A stretch of DNA of 64,000 nucleotides. Source: Methanocorpusculum sp. GTDB lineage: Archaea; Halobacteriota; Methanomicrobia; Methanomicrobiales; Methanocorpusculaceae. Shown piece after piece: positions 1-9,815 of the stretch. The translations under genes were made by a program, and so were the position numbers. Below the pieces are notes generated by a model. It did not search any database. It saw nothing but the letters and a program-made list of their open reading frames with translations, and was not told the DNA's origin. Positions within the stretch are counted from its first letter, which is position 1; each line of letters opens with the position of its first letter. The stretch covers positions 48,949-112,948 of the forward strand of contig JAFQTT010000006.1 of NCBI GenBank assembly GCA_017408885.1. Direction: 5' to 3'.

Positions 1-76
1 CTTTGATAAGCGCGGTGTAAGAGAAATCGAGGGAGTTCCAGTCTACCCGCTCTTTAGCGTTAAACGTATCGACTAA
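1..76 (+). CDS. C-terminal end of a CDS entering from the left
   Basis: An open frame (codons from base 2) runs in from the left edge and stops with TAA at 74-76. The visible tail ends in GVPVYPLFSVKRID. Such tails occur in archaeal phosphoribosyltransferases (PyrE-like), but 24 residues cannot settle this. It lies only 77 bases before the thermosome start and is separated from it by that gene's own TATA box. It is not visible as a complete gene because the start is outside the window. Confidence 0.6.
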   Translation, partial: FDKRGVREIEGVPVYPLFSVKRID

Positions 77-98
77 TTGGACACACCAATACAACAGA

Positions 99-106
99 TT
101 TATATA
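99..106 (+). promoter_or_regulatory. TATA box of the thermosome gene
   Basis: TTTATATA lies about 50 bases before the ATG at 154, which puts a transcription start near 130. The leader then holds a Shine-Dalgarno-like AGGAG at 138-142, eleven bases before the ATG. I see no clear heat-shock operator. Confidence 0.6.
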
Positions 107-153
107 GACGTCCAATCCACCATTTAATCACGAGTATAGGAGAATAACTAGTT

Positions 154-1740
154 ATGGCATACAATCCGAACCAGCCTGTCGTTATCTTCAAAGATAACGT
201 CGAGCGTACCCCGGGACAGGAAGCACTCCGTTCCAATATTATGGCAGCAAAAGTTCTGGGAGCAACCGTCAGAACCACTCTTGGTCCGCGCGGTATGGAC
301 AAGATGCTTGTCGCAAAGGGAAGTGACGACATCGTCATTACCAACGACGGAGCAACCATCCTCCATGAACTTGCAGTCGAACACCCGGGAGCAAAACTCG
401 TTGTTGAAGTCGCAGAGACTCAGGATGACGAGTGCGGAGACGGAACCACCACCGCAGTTGTTATGATCGGTTCCTTAATGGAACAGGCAGAGAAACTCAT
501 CGATACCGGTGTCCACCCATCCATCATCGCAAAGGGATACAACCTTGGAATGAACAAGGCACTTGAAATCCTCGACTCTCTTGCAATCGATGTCACCCCG
601 CAGGACAAGCCGATGCTTCTCCAGATTGCAAAGACCGCAATGACCGGAAAGTCCATCGAAAACATCATGGACCAGGCATGCGAAGTCATCGTCGATGCAG
701 TCAGCACCGTCGCCGAAGAAAAGAACGGCAAGATGGAAATTAACGAGGACGACATCTTAGTCAAGACCAAGCGTGCAGACAGCATGACTGCAGAGCTTGT
801 CAAGGGTGTCTTAATCGACAAAGTAAGACCGGACTCTCTCATGCCGAAGAAGATCGACGGCGTCCGTGCAGCATTCCTCTCCGGACCATTAGAGATCACC
901 AAGACTCAGGCAAAGTCCAAGATTAAGATTCAGTCTGCAGATATGCTCTCCGCATTCTCCGAGGCAGAGCGTGCAAGACTTAAGGGAATGGCAGATGCAT
1001 TCGCAGCAGCAGGTGTCAACCTCGTTCTCTGTACCAAGGGAATTGCAGATCCGGTACAGTACTACCTTGCAGCACAGGGTATCTACGCACTTGAGTTCGT
1101 TGCAGAGAAGGACTGTAAGTACGCAGCAAAGGCAACCGGCGGACAGATGATTAACAAGCCTGAGGACTTATCTGAGGATGTTATCGGAACCGCAGGCAAG
1201 CTCGAGATGGACGAAGAACTCGAGATGACCTTCATCTCTGAGTGCAAGGATCCAAAGGCAGTTACTATTCTCCTCCGCGGCTCTGCACAGCACTTAGTTG
1301 ATGAACTTGAGCGTGCAGTCGAAGATGCAAAGCGTGTTGTCCAGGATGTTATCGAGGACGGTTCCTACACCATCGGCGGAGCATCTGTTGAGACCGAACT
1401 CGCACTCAGACTCCGTGAGTACGCACAGACCGTCGGCGGTCGTGTTCAGCTTGCAATCGAGGGCTATGCAAAGGCATTCGAAATCATCCCGAAGACCTTA
1501 GCAGAGAACTCCGGATTCGATACTGTCGATAAAGTAATTGACCTCCGTCAGGCACACGCAACCGGAAACAAATATGCAGGTCTTGATGTCTTCACCGGTA
1601 AGGTTGTCGACATGAAAGAGCAGGGTGTTGTTGAGCCGAAGAGAGTAAAGCGTCAGGCAATTCAGAGCTCTTCTGAAACCGCAATCATCTTAATCCGCAT
1701 TGATGATATGATGGTTTCCAAGGGCGCAGGCCAGATGTAA
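154..1740 (+). CDS. ths: Thermosome (group II chaperonin) subunit
   Basis: The 528-residue product is a full-length group II chaperonin subunit of the CCT/TriC family. These form closed double-ring cages in the cytoplasm that fold proteins using ATP. Seen in the sequence: the N-terminal TLGPRGMDKM segment (about residues 44-53), the nucleotide-binding GDGTTT motif (about 94-99), and an equatorial/intermediate/apical layout of family length. The tail ends MVSKGAGQM and lacks the long Gly-Gly-Met repeats found in many thermosome subunits. The ATG is chosen because an AGGAG sits 11 bases upstream. It stands alone, followed by tRNA-Ser. Confidence 0.97.
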   Translation: MAYNPNQPVVIFKDNVERTPGQEALRSNIMAAKVLGATVRTTLGPRGMDKMLVAKGSDDIVITNDGATILHELAVEHPGAKLVVEVAETQDDECGDGTTTAVVMIGSLMEQAEKLIDTGVHPSIIAKGYNLGMNKALEILDSLAIDVTPQDKPMLLQIAKTAMTGKSIENIMDQACEVIVDAVSTVAEEKNGKMEINEDDILVKTKRADSMTAELVKGVLIDKVRPDSLMPKKIDGVRAAFLSGPLEITKTQAKSKIKIQSADMLSAFSEAERARLKGMADAFAAAGVNLVLCTKGIADPVQYYLAAQGIYALEFVAEKDCKYAAKATGGQMINKPEDLSEDVIGTAGKLEMDEELEMTFISECKDPKAVTILLRGSAQHLVDELERAVEDAKRVVQDVIEDGSYTIGGASVETELALRLREYAQTVGGRVQLAIEGYAKAFEIIPKTLAENSGFDTVDKVIDLRQAHATGNKYAGLDVFTGKVVDMKEQGVVEPKRVKRQAIQSSSETAIILIRIDDMMVSKGAGQM

Positions 1741-1793
1741 ATACCAACCCCATATCTTTTTTATAAAAGACGTTCAATAGGATAAGGCAGATT

Positions 1794-1877
1794 GCCGAGA
1801 TAGTCTAGTCCGGAAGGGCGGTGGCCTCGAAAGCCTCTGGTGGTAACACCTCGGGAGTTCAAATCTCCCTCTCGGCG
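1794..1877 (+). tRNA. tRNA-Ser (anticodon CGA)
   Basis: The acceptor stem GCCGAGA (1794-1800) pairs with TCTCGGC (1870-1876), with discriminator G at 1877. The anticodon loop reads CTCGAAA, giving CGA (codon UCG). A long variable arm (GGTGGTAACACC region) marks it as a type II tRNA, as expected for serine. The T-loop GTTCAAATC is present. CCA is not encoded. An AT-rich TTTTATAAAA at about 1758-1767 is a suitable TATA box. No intron is seen. Confidence 0.95.
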
Positions 1878-2000
1878 CTTTGTGCGCGATTTTGTTTATT
1901 TTGTGTGTTTTTTGGAAATTCGTTTCTGCATCACACTTATGTCGCGATAAAATCGAATCCCTTTAATACTTATACATCATTGTAATTAGTGCAACTCATT

Positions 2001-2072
2001 GCATCGATAGTGTAGTGGTTATCACTAGGCGTTGCCAACGCCTAAACTCGGGTTCGAGTCCCGGTCGATGCA
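2001..2072 (+). tRNA. tRNA-Gly (anticodon GCC)
   Basis: The acceptor stem GCATCGA (2001-2007) pairs with TCGATGC (2065-2071), and the discriminator is A at 2072. The anticodon stem AGGCG/CGCCT encloses TTGCCAA, giving GCC (codons GGC/GGU). The T arm GGTTCGAGTCC is canonical. A TATA-like element (about 1968-1976) precedes it by roughly 30 bases. CCA is not encoded and there is no intron. Confidence 0.95.
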
Positions 2073-2127
2073 CTTCTTTTTCTTGTGTTTTCCAAAATTT
2101 ATCAATCAGATTTGAATCAGTAGATTT

Positions 2128-2685
2128 TTAGAATCTGATGATTTCAGATTCTGTAATTACCATGTCAAGTCTTATGTCATTCTCTTCAGTTGGTACCAGA
2201 TCAACTTCCTGACATGCATAGGCGAGTCCTATTTTTTCCAAATGAGGATTGTCTTTGAGGAATCTGTCGTAATATCCGGCACCATATCCTATACGGTTTC
2301 CTTTTCGGTCAAATCCAAGAAGCGGGATTATTACTGTCTCAATCTCTGACGGACTGATTGGATTTTCTTTTGAAAGGGGCTCTGGTACGTTGAACGTGCT
2401 TGGTTCCAAATCAGCAACTGAGAATAATCTTGAAAGACGAAGTGTCCTTGTTTCCTTTTCGATAATTGGGACAGAAACTGTTTTTCCCGCGTTAAGTAGA
2501 TAGTTTATTAGCACAAGAGTTTCTACTTCCGGATCTTTTGCGGCATAGGCTAAGACACTCTGCCTGTCTTTTAGAACTGATTCTGCAAGAACTGTTATTT
2601 TGCAGCCCTTCTCTCTTCTATCACCTAATGAGAGAGAAAACCTTCGTTCTTTTAGTTCAATCCGCAAAGATGCCTTATCTTTCAT
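2128..2685 (-). CDS. 5-formyltetrahydrofolate cyclo-ligase family protein
   Basis: The 185-residue product matches the MTHFS family, which converts 5-formyl-folate to the methenyl form using ATP. The family signature is clear near the C-terminal third: LLGFDRKGNRIGYGAGYYDR (about residues 122-141). The basic N-terminal helix with the KxxLRxELKxRR pattern is also family-like. In methanogens the natural pterin substrate may differ from folate, so the exact substrate is inferred. It is transcribed toward the tRNA genes and shows no tight operon partner. Confidence 0.85.
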   Translation of the reverse strand: MKDKASLRIELKERRFSLSLGDRREKGCKITVLAESVLKDRQSVLAYAAKDPEVETLVLINYLLNAGKTVSVPIIEKETRTLRLSRLFSVADLEPSTFNVPEPLSKENPISPSEIETVIIPLLGFDRKGNRIGYGAGYYDRFLKDNPHLEKIGLAYACQEVDLVPTEENDIRLDMVITESEIIRF

Positions 2686-2751
2686 AAGAGGATATTTAGA
2701 ACGAGCTAATATAGAGGTTGCGGTAAAACATCAAAAACTGCATTAATCTTT

Positions 2752-2788
2752 AGGAGCAGTGGAAAACAATCCAAAAACCACCGCTCCT
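2752..2788 (-). terminator. Stem-loop downstream of the SLC13-type transporter gene
   Basis: AGGAGCAGTGG (2752-2762) pairs with CCACCGCTCCT (2778-2788) at 10 of 11 positions plus a G-U type mismatch, around a 15-base loop. It lies in the 238-base gap between the end of the 2924 gene and the start of the 2685 gene, both on the minus strand, so it could be a 3' end signal or an mRNA-stability structure. No other gene is seen in this gap. Confidence 0.4.
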
Positions 2789-2923
2789 GTTATATTGCGG
2801 AGTACTGGAAATATTTTGATGCGTTTGAATCCAGCCTCCATTTATCTGTATGTTATAAGAGATGATAAAATATTCTGAGAAGATTTATTACCGAACAAAC
2901 ACGTTGATATTTCAAAAATCAGA

Positions 2924-4150
2924 TTATAAAATACCAACAACCCATATCCAAACGGAATAAATGACAACAGCCGCCAAAGTAATCGGTATTCCAGACTTTA
3001 GGAATGTGAGAAAAGACAAACTCTCACCTTCTTTTTCTGCGCGCTGAATGATAATAATAGTTGATGCCGCACCAAGAATTGTTAATGCACCGGCTGCTGT
3101 ACATCCGGCAGAAGCTGCCATATAGAGAGGAACAGATGCAGCCGCAGTTTCTAAAAGCGGCAGAACCATTAACACAAAAGGAACATTTGAAACAAACTGT
3201 GAAACAACAGCCCCTGCCGTTACCATAACCGGAATAGAAACAGTCAGACTTTCAGGAAGAAGAACCTGCAATACACCGCTTTCCCAGACAGCCTCCATTA
3301 AGATAAACATAGACACGAAGAAAATCAGAGTACAGTAATCAACCGACTTCAAGAGCTCCAAACGTTTCGAAGAGAACAGAAGAAGAGGCAAAGCACCTGT
3401 TGCTGCAATCCAGATAAAGGAAACCTCGTATCCGAAAAATGAACCGACAATTCTTGCTGCCACAGCTAAAAGAATCAGAACAAAACTTATCTTACAAATA
3501 CTCGAAAGCCTGTCGTCAAAAACACCATCTGACTTATCCATAACAACCGCTTCGGATGAAATCCCGCGAGCGAGGAATTTGTATGAAATAAACAGGCAGA
3601 GAACTGACGGCACAACAAGATATATGGCAAATGTTACAAATGCATCCGGAACTCCTGAAAGCGCAATCAAAAGATTCTGAGGATTTCCAATTGGGGTTGC
3701 CGCACTTCCAAACGTAACAGCAAAGCAGAGTGCAAGAAGCATTCGGACAACAGGAATCCCAAATTTTGCAGCACAAAACATTGCAAGCGGAGCACCAATA
3801 ACTGCCACAGTATCGTTCATGAAAAGTGCAGCAGCAGCAGCAGTTGTAATCATAAAAATCAGCATAACCTGCCGCTTATTCTTGGCTTTTGTAAATCCCC
3901 TCAGAACAACACTGTGGAGAAGGCCTGACTTATCAAGAGCTGCACCAAACACAAACATCCCGAAAAGAAACACAATCACATCAAGCTGAACTGCAGAGAT
4001 AGCTGAAGAGATGGATATTGTCTGAAATAGCAAAGCGGCCAATGCCCCGGCTGTCATAATCCCCCATATTGGAAGACGAAACTTTCCAACGCGGCGGACC
4101 ATAATCAGTAAAAAAACAACTGCTAAGATTCCAACCGCGGTCAGATTCAT
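2924..4150 (-). CDS. SLC13/ArsB-type anion transporter
   Basis: The 408-residue protein has about ten to eleven hydrophobic segments and is an integral membrane carrier of the ion-transporter superfamily (CitM/ArsB/SLC13-like). Two re-entrant hairpin signatures are visible: MNDTVAVIGAPL (about residues 110-121) and GSAATPIGNPQNLL (about 148-161), which line the substrate path in this superfamily. Likely substrates are dicarboxylates, arsenite or other anions; the sequence does not decide. No arsenic-resistance genes are next to it. It begins 8 bases after the stop of alba, so alba and this gene may be co-transcribed. Confidence 0.8.
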   Translation of the reverse strand: MNLTAVGILAVVFLLIMVRRVGKFRLPIWGIMTAGALAALLFQTISISSAISAVQLDVIVFLFGMFVFGAALDKSGLLHSVVLRGFTKAKNKRQVMLIFMITTAAAAALFMNDTVAVIGAPLAMFCAAKFGIPVVRMLLALCFAVTFGSAATPIGNPQNLLIALSGVPDAFVTFAIYLVVPSVLCLFISYKFLARGISSEAVVMDKSDGVFDDRLSSICKISFVLILLAVAARIVGSFFGYEVSFIWIAATGALPLLLFSSKRLELLKSVDYCTLIFFVSMFILMEAVWESGVLQVLLPESLTVSIPVMVTAGAVVSQFVSNVPFVLMVLPLLETAAASVPLYMAASAGCTAAGALTILGAASTIIIIQRAEKEGESLSFLTFLKSGIPITLAAVVIYSVWIWVVGIL

Positions 4151-4158
4151 AAAAAAAG

Positions 4159-4425
4159 TTAGTGTCCGAGAATAATCTCGATAGATGAAACGTTCGTTGT
4201 TCCCTCGTCAGTCTCGACTGAATCAGTCGAGATGGAAACATTCTTCTTTACCACATCAGATAAGAACTGCCTGGTTACAATCTCTGCGGTATCAACTGCA
4301 CGAACTATTGATTTCCCGCGTGCTTTGATGATGACCTCCTTTGCCCCGCTGTTGAATTGAGTTACAACAGCCAGACAATAGTTCATAACCGGTTTTGTTC
4401 CGACAAAGATGATATTGTCCTGCAT
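4159..4425 (-). CDS. albA: DNA/RNA-binding protein Alba
   Basis: The 88-residue product is the archaeal chromatin protein Alba. The N-terminal [14 protein letters not shown] segment is the conserved loop with Lys that contacts nucleic acid, and the [16 protein letters not shown] helix is family-typical. The length is normal. It lies between asd (6 bases upstream) and a membrane transporter (8 bases downstream), all on the minus strand, so it is probably part of an asd-albA-transporter transcript. Confidence 0.93.
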   Translation of the reverse strand: MQDNIIFVGTKPVMNYCLAVVTQFNSGAKEVIIKARGKSIVRAVDTAEIVTRQFLSDVVKKNVSISTDSVETDEGTTNVSSIEIILGH

Positions 4426-4430
4426 GAAAC

Positions 4431-5444
4431 TCAGATGTATTTTAAGGTGTGCAGGAGTTCTGCATTGAGAACGGATGCGCCTGCTGCTCCGCGAATGGTA
4501 TTGTGTCCCATTGCGACGAAACGAATTCCATCTCTTACACGTCCAACGGAAACCGTCATACCGTTTCCTCTGTTTCTGTCAAGACGCGGCTGCGGACGGT
4601 TGTCATCGCCTAAGTATAAGACACTCTTTTCAGGCTGAGTTGGAAGTCCCTTAAATGGTGCTTCCCATGTCTTGAATGCATCAACTACCTCATCAACAGA
4701 AGCCTTGACATCAATCCAGACGTTTAATGTATGTCCATCGATTACCGGCACACGGTTACAGGATGCGGAAACGGTAAACGGAGCTCCGGTGATTTTTCCA
4801 TTCTCAAAAGTTCCGAGAATCTTGTTTGCCTCGCGTGCCATCTTCTCTTCCTCTCCGCCAATGTAGGGGATAACATTGTCGTAGATTCCAAAAGCCGGAA
4901 CACCGTCAAAGCCTGCTCCAGAGATTGCCTGCATAGTTGCTACATTGATATTGGTAAACTCGAACTTGCGAAGCGGAGCTAATGCGGTTGCAAGCATAAT
5001 AGTCGAGCAGTTCGGATTAGTTACGATAAATCCGTCACGCTTCTCTCTCTGGACATCGATTAATGCTGCATGTTCAGGGTTAACCTCGGCAATCATTAAA
5101 GGAACATCCTCGGTCATTCTGTGGGAACTTGCATTGCTGCATACACCAACTCCTGCATCTGCGATATCAGATTCAAGTTTGGTTGCAATATCTGCCGGCA
5201 TTGCGGAGAATACAATGTCACAGTCTTTTACTGCATCGACAGTCGTTGGGGATACGACTAATTCACCGACAGATTCCGGGAAAGGAGAATCAAGACGCCA
5301 GTTGACAACTGAGCCGTAAGTCTTTCCGGCAGAACGCTCTGATGCAGTAAGCGTGGTTAAATTGAACCATGGGTGGTTTGCGAGGAGCTGGACAAAACGC
5401 TGTCCGACAGCTCCGGTGGCACCAAGGACACCTACGTTAATCAT
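4431..5444 (-). CDS. asd: Aspartate-semialdehyde dehydrogenase
   Basis: The 337-residue enzyme reduces aspartyl phosphate to aspartate semialdehyde with NADPH. This is the branch point to lysine, threonine and methionine. The NADP-binding [14 protein letters not shown] is at residues 9-22, and the catalytic cysteine is in TNPNCSTIM (about residue 146). The full family length is present. The downstream lysine genes dapA and dapB are in this window at 43661-45302 but not adjacent. Confidence 0.96.
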   Translation of the reverse strand: MINVGVLGATGAVGQRFVQLLANHPWFNLTTLTASERSAGKTYGSVVNWRLDSPFPESVGELVVSPTTVDAVKDCDIVFSAMPADIATKLESDIADAGVGVCSNASSHRMTEDVPLMIAEVNPEHAALIDVQREKRDGFIVTNPNCSTIMLATALAPLRKFEFTNINVATMQAISGAGFDGVPAFGIYDNVIPYIGGEEEKMAREANKILGTFENGKITGAPFTVSASCNRVPVIDGHTLNVWIDVKASVDEVVDAFKTWEAPFKGLPTQPEKSVLYLGDDNRPQPRLDRNRGNGMTVSVGRVRDGIRFVAMGHNTIRGAAGASVLNAELLHTLKYI

Positions 5445-5571
5445 GAGGGAATATATTGGTTCTCACTCATAATAAGGAGATGTGTTTTACTGCTTTGTAT
5501 GGGGCTTACAATGTCGCAGTCGGTAATCTTTAAACGTGATAATTTACATAAGTTACTAGGAGATTTTTACT

Positions 5572-6765
5572 ATGGAAAGAATGGTAGGAACCGTTGTTCG
5601 TGGCATCCGCGCTCCAATTATCAGAAGCGGTGATGACCTGACGAAAATTGTAACGGACTCAGTTTTCCTTGCGGCAGAATCCGAGGGCTTTTCCCTTCAG
5701 GATCATGATGTAGTTGCAGTAACCGAGGCAGTTGTTGCCCGCGCTCAGAACAACTACGTAACCGTTGACGACATCGCATCCGATGTCCGTGAAAAACTGG
5801 GTGGGGAGACCATCGGTGTTATTTTCCCAATTCTTTCCCGCAACCGCTTTGCAATCTGCCTGCGCGGTATTGCAAAGGGTGCCAAAAAGGTTGTTCTGAT
5901 GCTGTCTTACCCGTCTGATGAGGTTGGAAACCACCTTGTCTCATGGGATCAGCTTGATGAGAAGGGAATTAACCCATACTCTGATGTTTTAACACTTGAG
6001 AAGTACCGCGAGTTATTTGGATGCTGTCTGCACCCGTTCACCGGTGTTGATTATATCGACTACTACTCCGACTTAATCCGCGGATGCGGAGCAGAAGTAG
6101 AAGTCATCTTCGCCAATGACTGCCGCGCGGTTCTTCCGTATGCAAAGCGTGTCTTAACCTGTGATATCCACACCCGCGAGAGAACAAAGCGTCTCTTAAA
6201 GGCCGCAGGAGCAGAGATTGTCTTAGGTCTTGATGACATCATGACCGCATCTATTGACGGAAGCGGATACAACGACCAGTATGGTCTGCTTGGTTCAAAC
6301 AAGGCAACCGAAGATAAGCTGAAGCTGTTCCCAAGAAACTGTCAGCCGTTTGTTGAAGCTGTTCAGCAGGTAATTCTTGACAAAACCGGAAAGGTTGTTG
6401 AGGTTATGGTTTACGGTGACGGAGCATTCAAGGATCCGATGGGAAAGATCTGGGAACTTGCAGACCCAGTAGTTTCTCCGGGATATACTGCAGGACTTTC
6501 TGGTCAGCCAAACGAGCTGAAGCTTAAATATTTAGCAGACAATGACTTTGCAAACCTATCAGGCGATGAACTCAAGGAGGCTATCAAGAACTCCATCCGC
6601 TCGAAGAAAGAGAACCTGACAGGTTCGATGGCATCACAGGGAACAACTCCGAGAAGACTTACCGATTTAATCGGCTCTCTCTGTGATCTAACTTCCGGAA
6701 GCGGTGACAAAGGAACTCCAATCGTTCTGATTCAGGGTTACTTTGACAATTACATCTCTGAGTAA
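5572..6765 (+). CDS. CofE-like coenzyme F420-0:L-glutamate ligase family protein
   Basis: The 397-residue product belongs to the F420 gamma-glutamyl ligase family (CofE/FbiB N-terminal type). It keeps the N-terminal VRGIRAPIIRSGDDL segment, DVVAVTEAVVARAQ and a ligase-like core, but is longer than the roughly 250-residue classical CofE. It is therefore better called a CofE-like paralogue, and the substrate is not certain. A TATA-like TTTAAACG lies near 5529 and AGGAG at 5558-5562, ten bases before the ATG. It is transcribed divergently from asd. Confidence 0.75.
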   Translation: MERMVGTVVRGIRAPIIRSGDDLTKIVTDSVFLAAESEGFSLQDHDVVAVTEAVVARAQNNYVTVDDIASDVREKLGGETIGVIFPILSRNRFAICLRGIAKGAKKVVLMLSYPSDEVGNHLVSWDQLDEKGINPYSDVLTLEKYRELFGCCLHPFTGVDYIDYYSDLIRGCGAEVEVIFANDCRAVLPYAKRVLTCDIHTRERTKRLLKAAGAEIVLGLDDIMTASIDGSGYNDQYGLLGSNKATEDKLKLFPRNCQPFVEAVQQVILDKTGKVVEVMVYGDGAFKDPMGKIWELADPVVSPGYTAGLSGQPNELKLKYLADNDFANLSGDELKEAIKNSIRSKKENLTGSMASQGTTPRRLTDLIGSLCDLTSGSGDKGTPIVLIQGYFDNYISE

Positions 6766-6819
6766 ATTCAGAGATTAATACTATTTTTCATTCGTTTTGA
6801 ATACGTTAAAAAAAAAGAT

Positions 6820-8097
6820 TTAGAGATACTCTAAGCCGTTCATGTACGGCTGAAGTACCTTTGGAACCTCGACTCTTCCATCCTCTAACTGGTAGTTTTC
6901 TAAAATACAGCGAAGAGCACGGGAAGTTGCAACCGCAGTGGAGTTTAAGGTGTGGAGCCACTGTTTTGATTCGAAGTCATGTGCATCGCGGACACGGATG
7001 TTTAAGCGGCATGCCTGATATGCAGTACAGTTGGAACAGGAAACAACTTCGCGGTACTCGTTGTCTCTCGGCATCCATGCTTCGATGTCGTATTTCTTTG
7101 CGGCAACTGTTCCAATGTCTCCGGTACAGATGTTAACCACATGGTACGGGAGTTCGAGTTTGGTGAAGATTTCCTCAGCATTTGCGAGGAGCTCCTCGTG
7201 ATACTTCCATGAATCTTCAGGCATACAGTAGATGAACTGCTCAATCTTCGTGAACTGGTGGACACGGAAGAGACCGCGGGAGTCAAGACCGTGTGCTCCA
7301 ATCTCTCTGCGGAAGCATGGAGAGACGCCGACCATTTTCAGCGGCAGGTCCTTCTCCTCAAAGATTTCATCCTGATACATAGCAGCCATCGGGTGCTCTG
7401 CGGTGGCGATTAAGTATGCATCATCGTCTTCAATCTTGTACATGACCTTCTCGAAGTCTGCAAGGTCAGTTACTTCCTCGTATGACTTGCGGTTAATCAT
7501 GTACGGCGGGATAACAGGAGTGTATCCTTTTGCGATGATTGTGTCAAGTGCAAAGCGCTGAAGTGCTAAATCAAGCATTGCGAGGTTTCCTTTGAGGAAG
7601 TAGAAACCAGATCCGCTAATCTTGGTTGCACGCTCGAAGTCTGCCCAGCCGTTTTCTGCTGCGAGTTCTCCGTGGTTTTTCAGCTCGAAATTGATGTCGC
7701 GCGGTTTTCCAACAGTCTTGACAACAACATTTTCGGTGTCGTCCTTTCCAAACGGAACAGACTCGTGGAGGATGTTTGGAAGACGCATCAGATAGTATTT
7801 CATCTGATCTACAGCTTCTGCCATCTTGTCATCATTTTCTTTAATCTTTGCCGGCAGTTCCTTTGCTTCGACAAAGAGCGGTTTCGGGTCTTCGCCTGCT
7901 TTCTTTGCAGCGTTGATGTCTTTTGCTATCTGGTTTCTTCTTGCGCGAAGCTCATTGTTCTTTCCTTCGAGTTCACGCTTGAGAATATCGAGTTCGAGGA
8001 CAGTATCAACCCATGCGAGTTTTTCCGTGTCCTGCCTCTTCTCTAAGTCAGCACGGATAACTTCCGGGTGGGCTCTTACAAATTTGATATCGAGCAT
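6820..8097 (-). CDS. serS: Seryl-tRNA synthetase
   Basis: The 425-residue class II enzyme charges tRNA-Ser. An N-terminal coiled-coil arm (about residues 30-105, rich in E, K and R) binds the long variable arm of tRNA-Ser. Motif 2, FRREIGAHGLDSRGLFRVHQ, is at about 265-284 and the C-terminal motif 3 ends NSTAVATSRALRCILENYQ. This is the common bacterial/eukaryal-type SerRS rather than the rare zinc-dependent methanogen type. A TATA-like element at about 8120-8128 is some 27 bases from the ATG, suggesting a short leader or leaderless mRNA. Confidence 0.97.
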   Translation of the reverse strand: MLDIKFVRAHPEVIRADLEKRQDTEKLAWVDTVLELDILKRELEGKNNELRARRNQIAKDINAAKKAGEDPKPLFVEAKELPAKIKENDDKMAEAVDQMKYYLMRLPNILHESVPFGKDDTENVVVKTVGKPRDINFELKNHGELAAENGWADFERATKISGSGFYFLKGNLAMLDLALQRFALDTIIAKGYTPVIPPYMINRKSYEEVTDLADFEKVMYKIEDDDAYLIATAEHPMAAMYQDEIFEEKDLPLKMVGVSPCFRREIGAHGLDSRGLFRVHQFTKIEQFIYCMPEDSWKYHEELLANAEEIFTKLELPYHVVNICTGDIGTVAAKKYDIEAWMPRDNEYREVVSCSNCTAYQACRLNIRVRDAHDFESKQWLHTLNSTAVATSRALRCILENYQLEDGRVEVPKVLQPYMNGLEYL

Positions 8098-8188
8098 AGT
8101 TGTCTATATATGTGGGTGTTTGATATAGAAGAGGGTTTCCACAGAAGAGAAGATTCATTATGCTTTGGGGCAAATAGTTGGAGTAGGA

Positions 8189-9727
8189 ATGGAGAAGAAA
8201 CAGGTCTCGAACTACATGACCCACGATGTGGTTAGTGTAGATGTGTCACAGAATGTAGGCGATGTTATCCGTCTGATTAAGACTACGCACCATGATGGTT
8301 TTCCAGTGGTTCGCGATGGTCGGGTTGTTGGATATATCTGTGCAAGAGACATTATCGGTGAGCATCCTGAGATTCGTGCTGATCAGAGGATGAGCCGTCA
8401 TACGATTACGGCAAATCCAACGACTACTGTAACCGAGGTTGCCAGGAGAATTTTCAGGACTGGTATCCAGAAGCTTCCGATTGTTGATTCCGATATGAAG
8501 CTTAAAGGGATTATCTCCAATCTGGATGTTATCCGATCGCAGATTGAGAGAGTAACTCCGGAGAAGGTTTTTAATTTCCAGCGTGCTCTTCAGACATTGT
8601 ACGGTGTTGGTTCTACTTTGAAGCGTGAGGCAGTTCCCGTGTCTGCTGTTCATCCGACACAGTCTGCTGTTCATCAGGATGAGCTCGACGGTAGAATGTA
8701 TGAGCTTCAAAAGCGCCTTGCTGAGCCTGTGATTGTTGTGTCTACAGGAGACCGTTTGATTTTAGTTGACGGTCACCACAGGGCAGTGGCAGCACAGAAG
8801 TTGGGTGTTGAAATGTTGGATGCTTATGTGGTAACACTTGAGCGTGATATGGAGTTAGGTCTCGAGAAGACTGCACGGTCGATGGGAATCTATACTCTTG
8901 CTGATGTGAAGGTGGATGTATCTCCAGAGCGTTCGTTGGTGGCTCCAACTCATCCTGGTCTTATTTCGACTGAGAAGAAGCTTGTTCGTGAGTATATGAC
9001 AGTCGATGTTATCAGTTTGGATGCATCTCAGACAGTAAAGGATGTTATTTCTAAGATCCGAACTACAGGTCACGATGGTTTCCCTGTTTTGTCGAATGGG
9101 AAGGCTGTCGGATTAATTGCTGCACGTGATATAGTTGGTGCCAAGGCTTCAGATAAGATTGCCCCTCTGATGCAGCCTGTAATCCTTAAGACTATGCCTG
9201 ATGAGTCGATGACTGATGTTGCACGTAAGATGTTTCGATTCTGTGTTCAAAAGCTTCCTGTGGTCAATCTCGACGGTAAGTTTGTAGGGCTCATTACGAA
9301 TGCTGATGTTATCCGGTCTCAGATTGAGAGGGTGACTCCTGAGAAGGTCTTTGATTATATGCATACGTTAAAGACGCTTTACGGTCTTTCTCCGCATTTG
9401 TCACGCGGAACTGTTCCTGTAAGACAGCTTATCCCAACTCAGGATAAGGTGTATATGGATGAGCTTGACGGAAGAGGTTATGAGATTCAAAAGGGTTTGG
9501 CTGAGCCTTTAATTGTTGTTCGCCGCAGAGAAAGGCTGCTGGTTGTTGATGGTCACCACAGGGCAGTGGCTGCTAATCGTATGAAGGTTCCGCATCTTGA
9601 TGCGTATATTCTGGATATTGATTCAGATGCGGAGTTGGGTATTGAAAAGACTGCACGTAATATGCGTCTTTGGAGTCTGGATGATGTACGGATTATGGAT
9701 GAGTCGAAGCATTCGATTCTTGGGTAA
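8189..9727 (+). CDS. Duplicated CBS-pair plus ParB-like domain protein
   Basis: The 512-residue protein consists of two copies of one unit. Each unit has two CBS domains (about 3-125 and 267-390) followed by a ParB/sulfiredoxin-like domain (about 150-235 and 405-490). The ParB-like parts keep ELDGR..E.QK.LAEPLIVV and VDGHHRAVAA. CBS pairs usually bind adenosine nucleotides and the ParB-like fold can bind or hydrolyse nucleotides, so a nucleotide-sensing role is inferred. I prefer the ATG at 8189, because GGAG at 8180-8183 is well placed for it; an upstream TTG at 8165 is in frame. It is divergent from serS. Confidence 0.8.
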   Translation: MEKKQVSNYMTHDVVSVDVSQNVGDVIRLIKTTHHDGFPVVRDGRVVGYICARDIIGEHPEIRADQRMSRHTITANPTTTVTEVARRIFRTGIQKLPIVDSDMKLKGIISNLDVIRSQIERVTPEKVFNFQRALQTLYGVGSTLKREAVPVSAVHPTQSAVHQDELDGRMYELQKRLAEPVIVVSTGDRLILVDGHHRAVAAQKLGVEMLDAYVVTLERDMELGLEKTARSMGIYTLADVKVDVSPERSLVAPTHPGLISTEKKLVREYMTVDVISLDASQTVKDVISKIRTTGHDGFPVLSNGKAVGLIAARDIVGAKASDKIAPLMQPVILKTMPDESMTDVARKMFRFCVQKLPVVNLDGKFVGLITNADVIRSQIERVTPEKVFDYMHTLKTLYGLSPHLSRGTVPVRQLIPTQDKVYMDELDGRGYEIQKGLAEPLIVVRRRERLLVVDGHHRAVAANRMKVPHLDAYILDIDSDAELGIEKTARNMRLWSLDDVRIMDESKHSILG

Positions 9728-9815
9728 TCTTCATCTCTTTTTTATCACTAACTCTCTCAGAAAATATATTTCCTGACAGGACAAATAATATAGCACAAAA
9801 TCTTGAGCTGAACCT

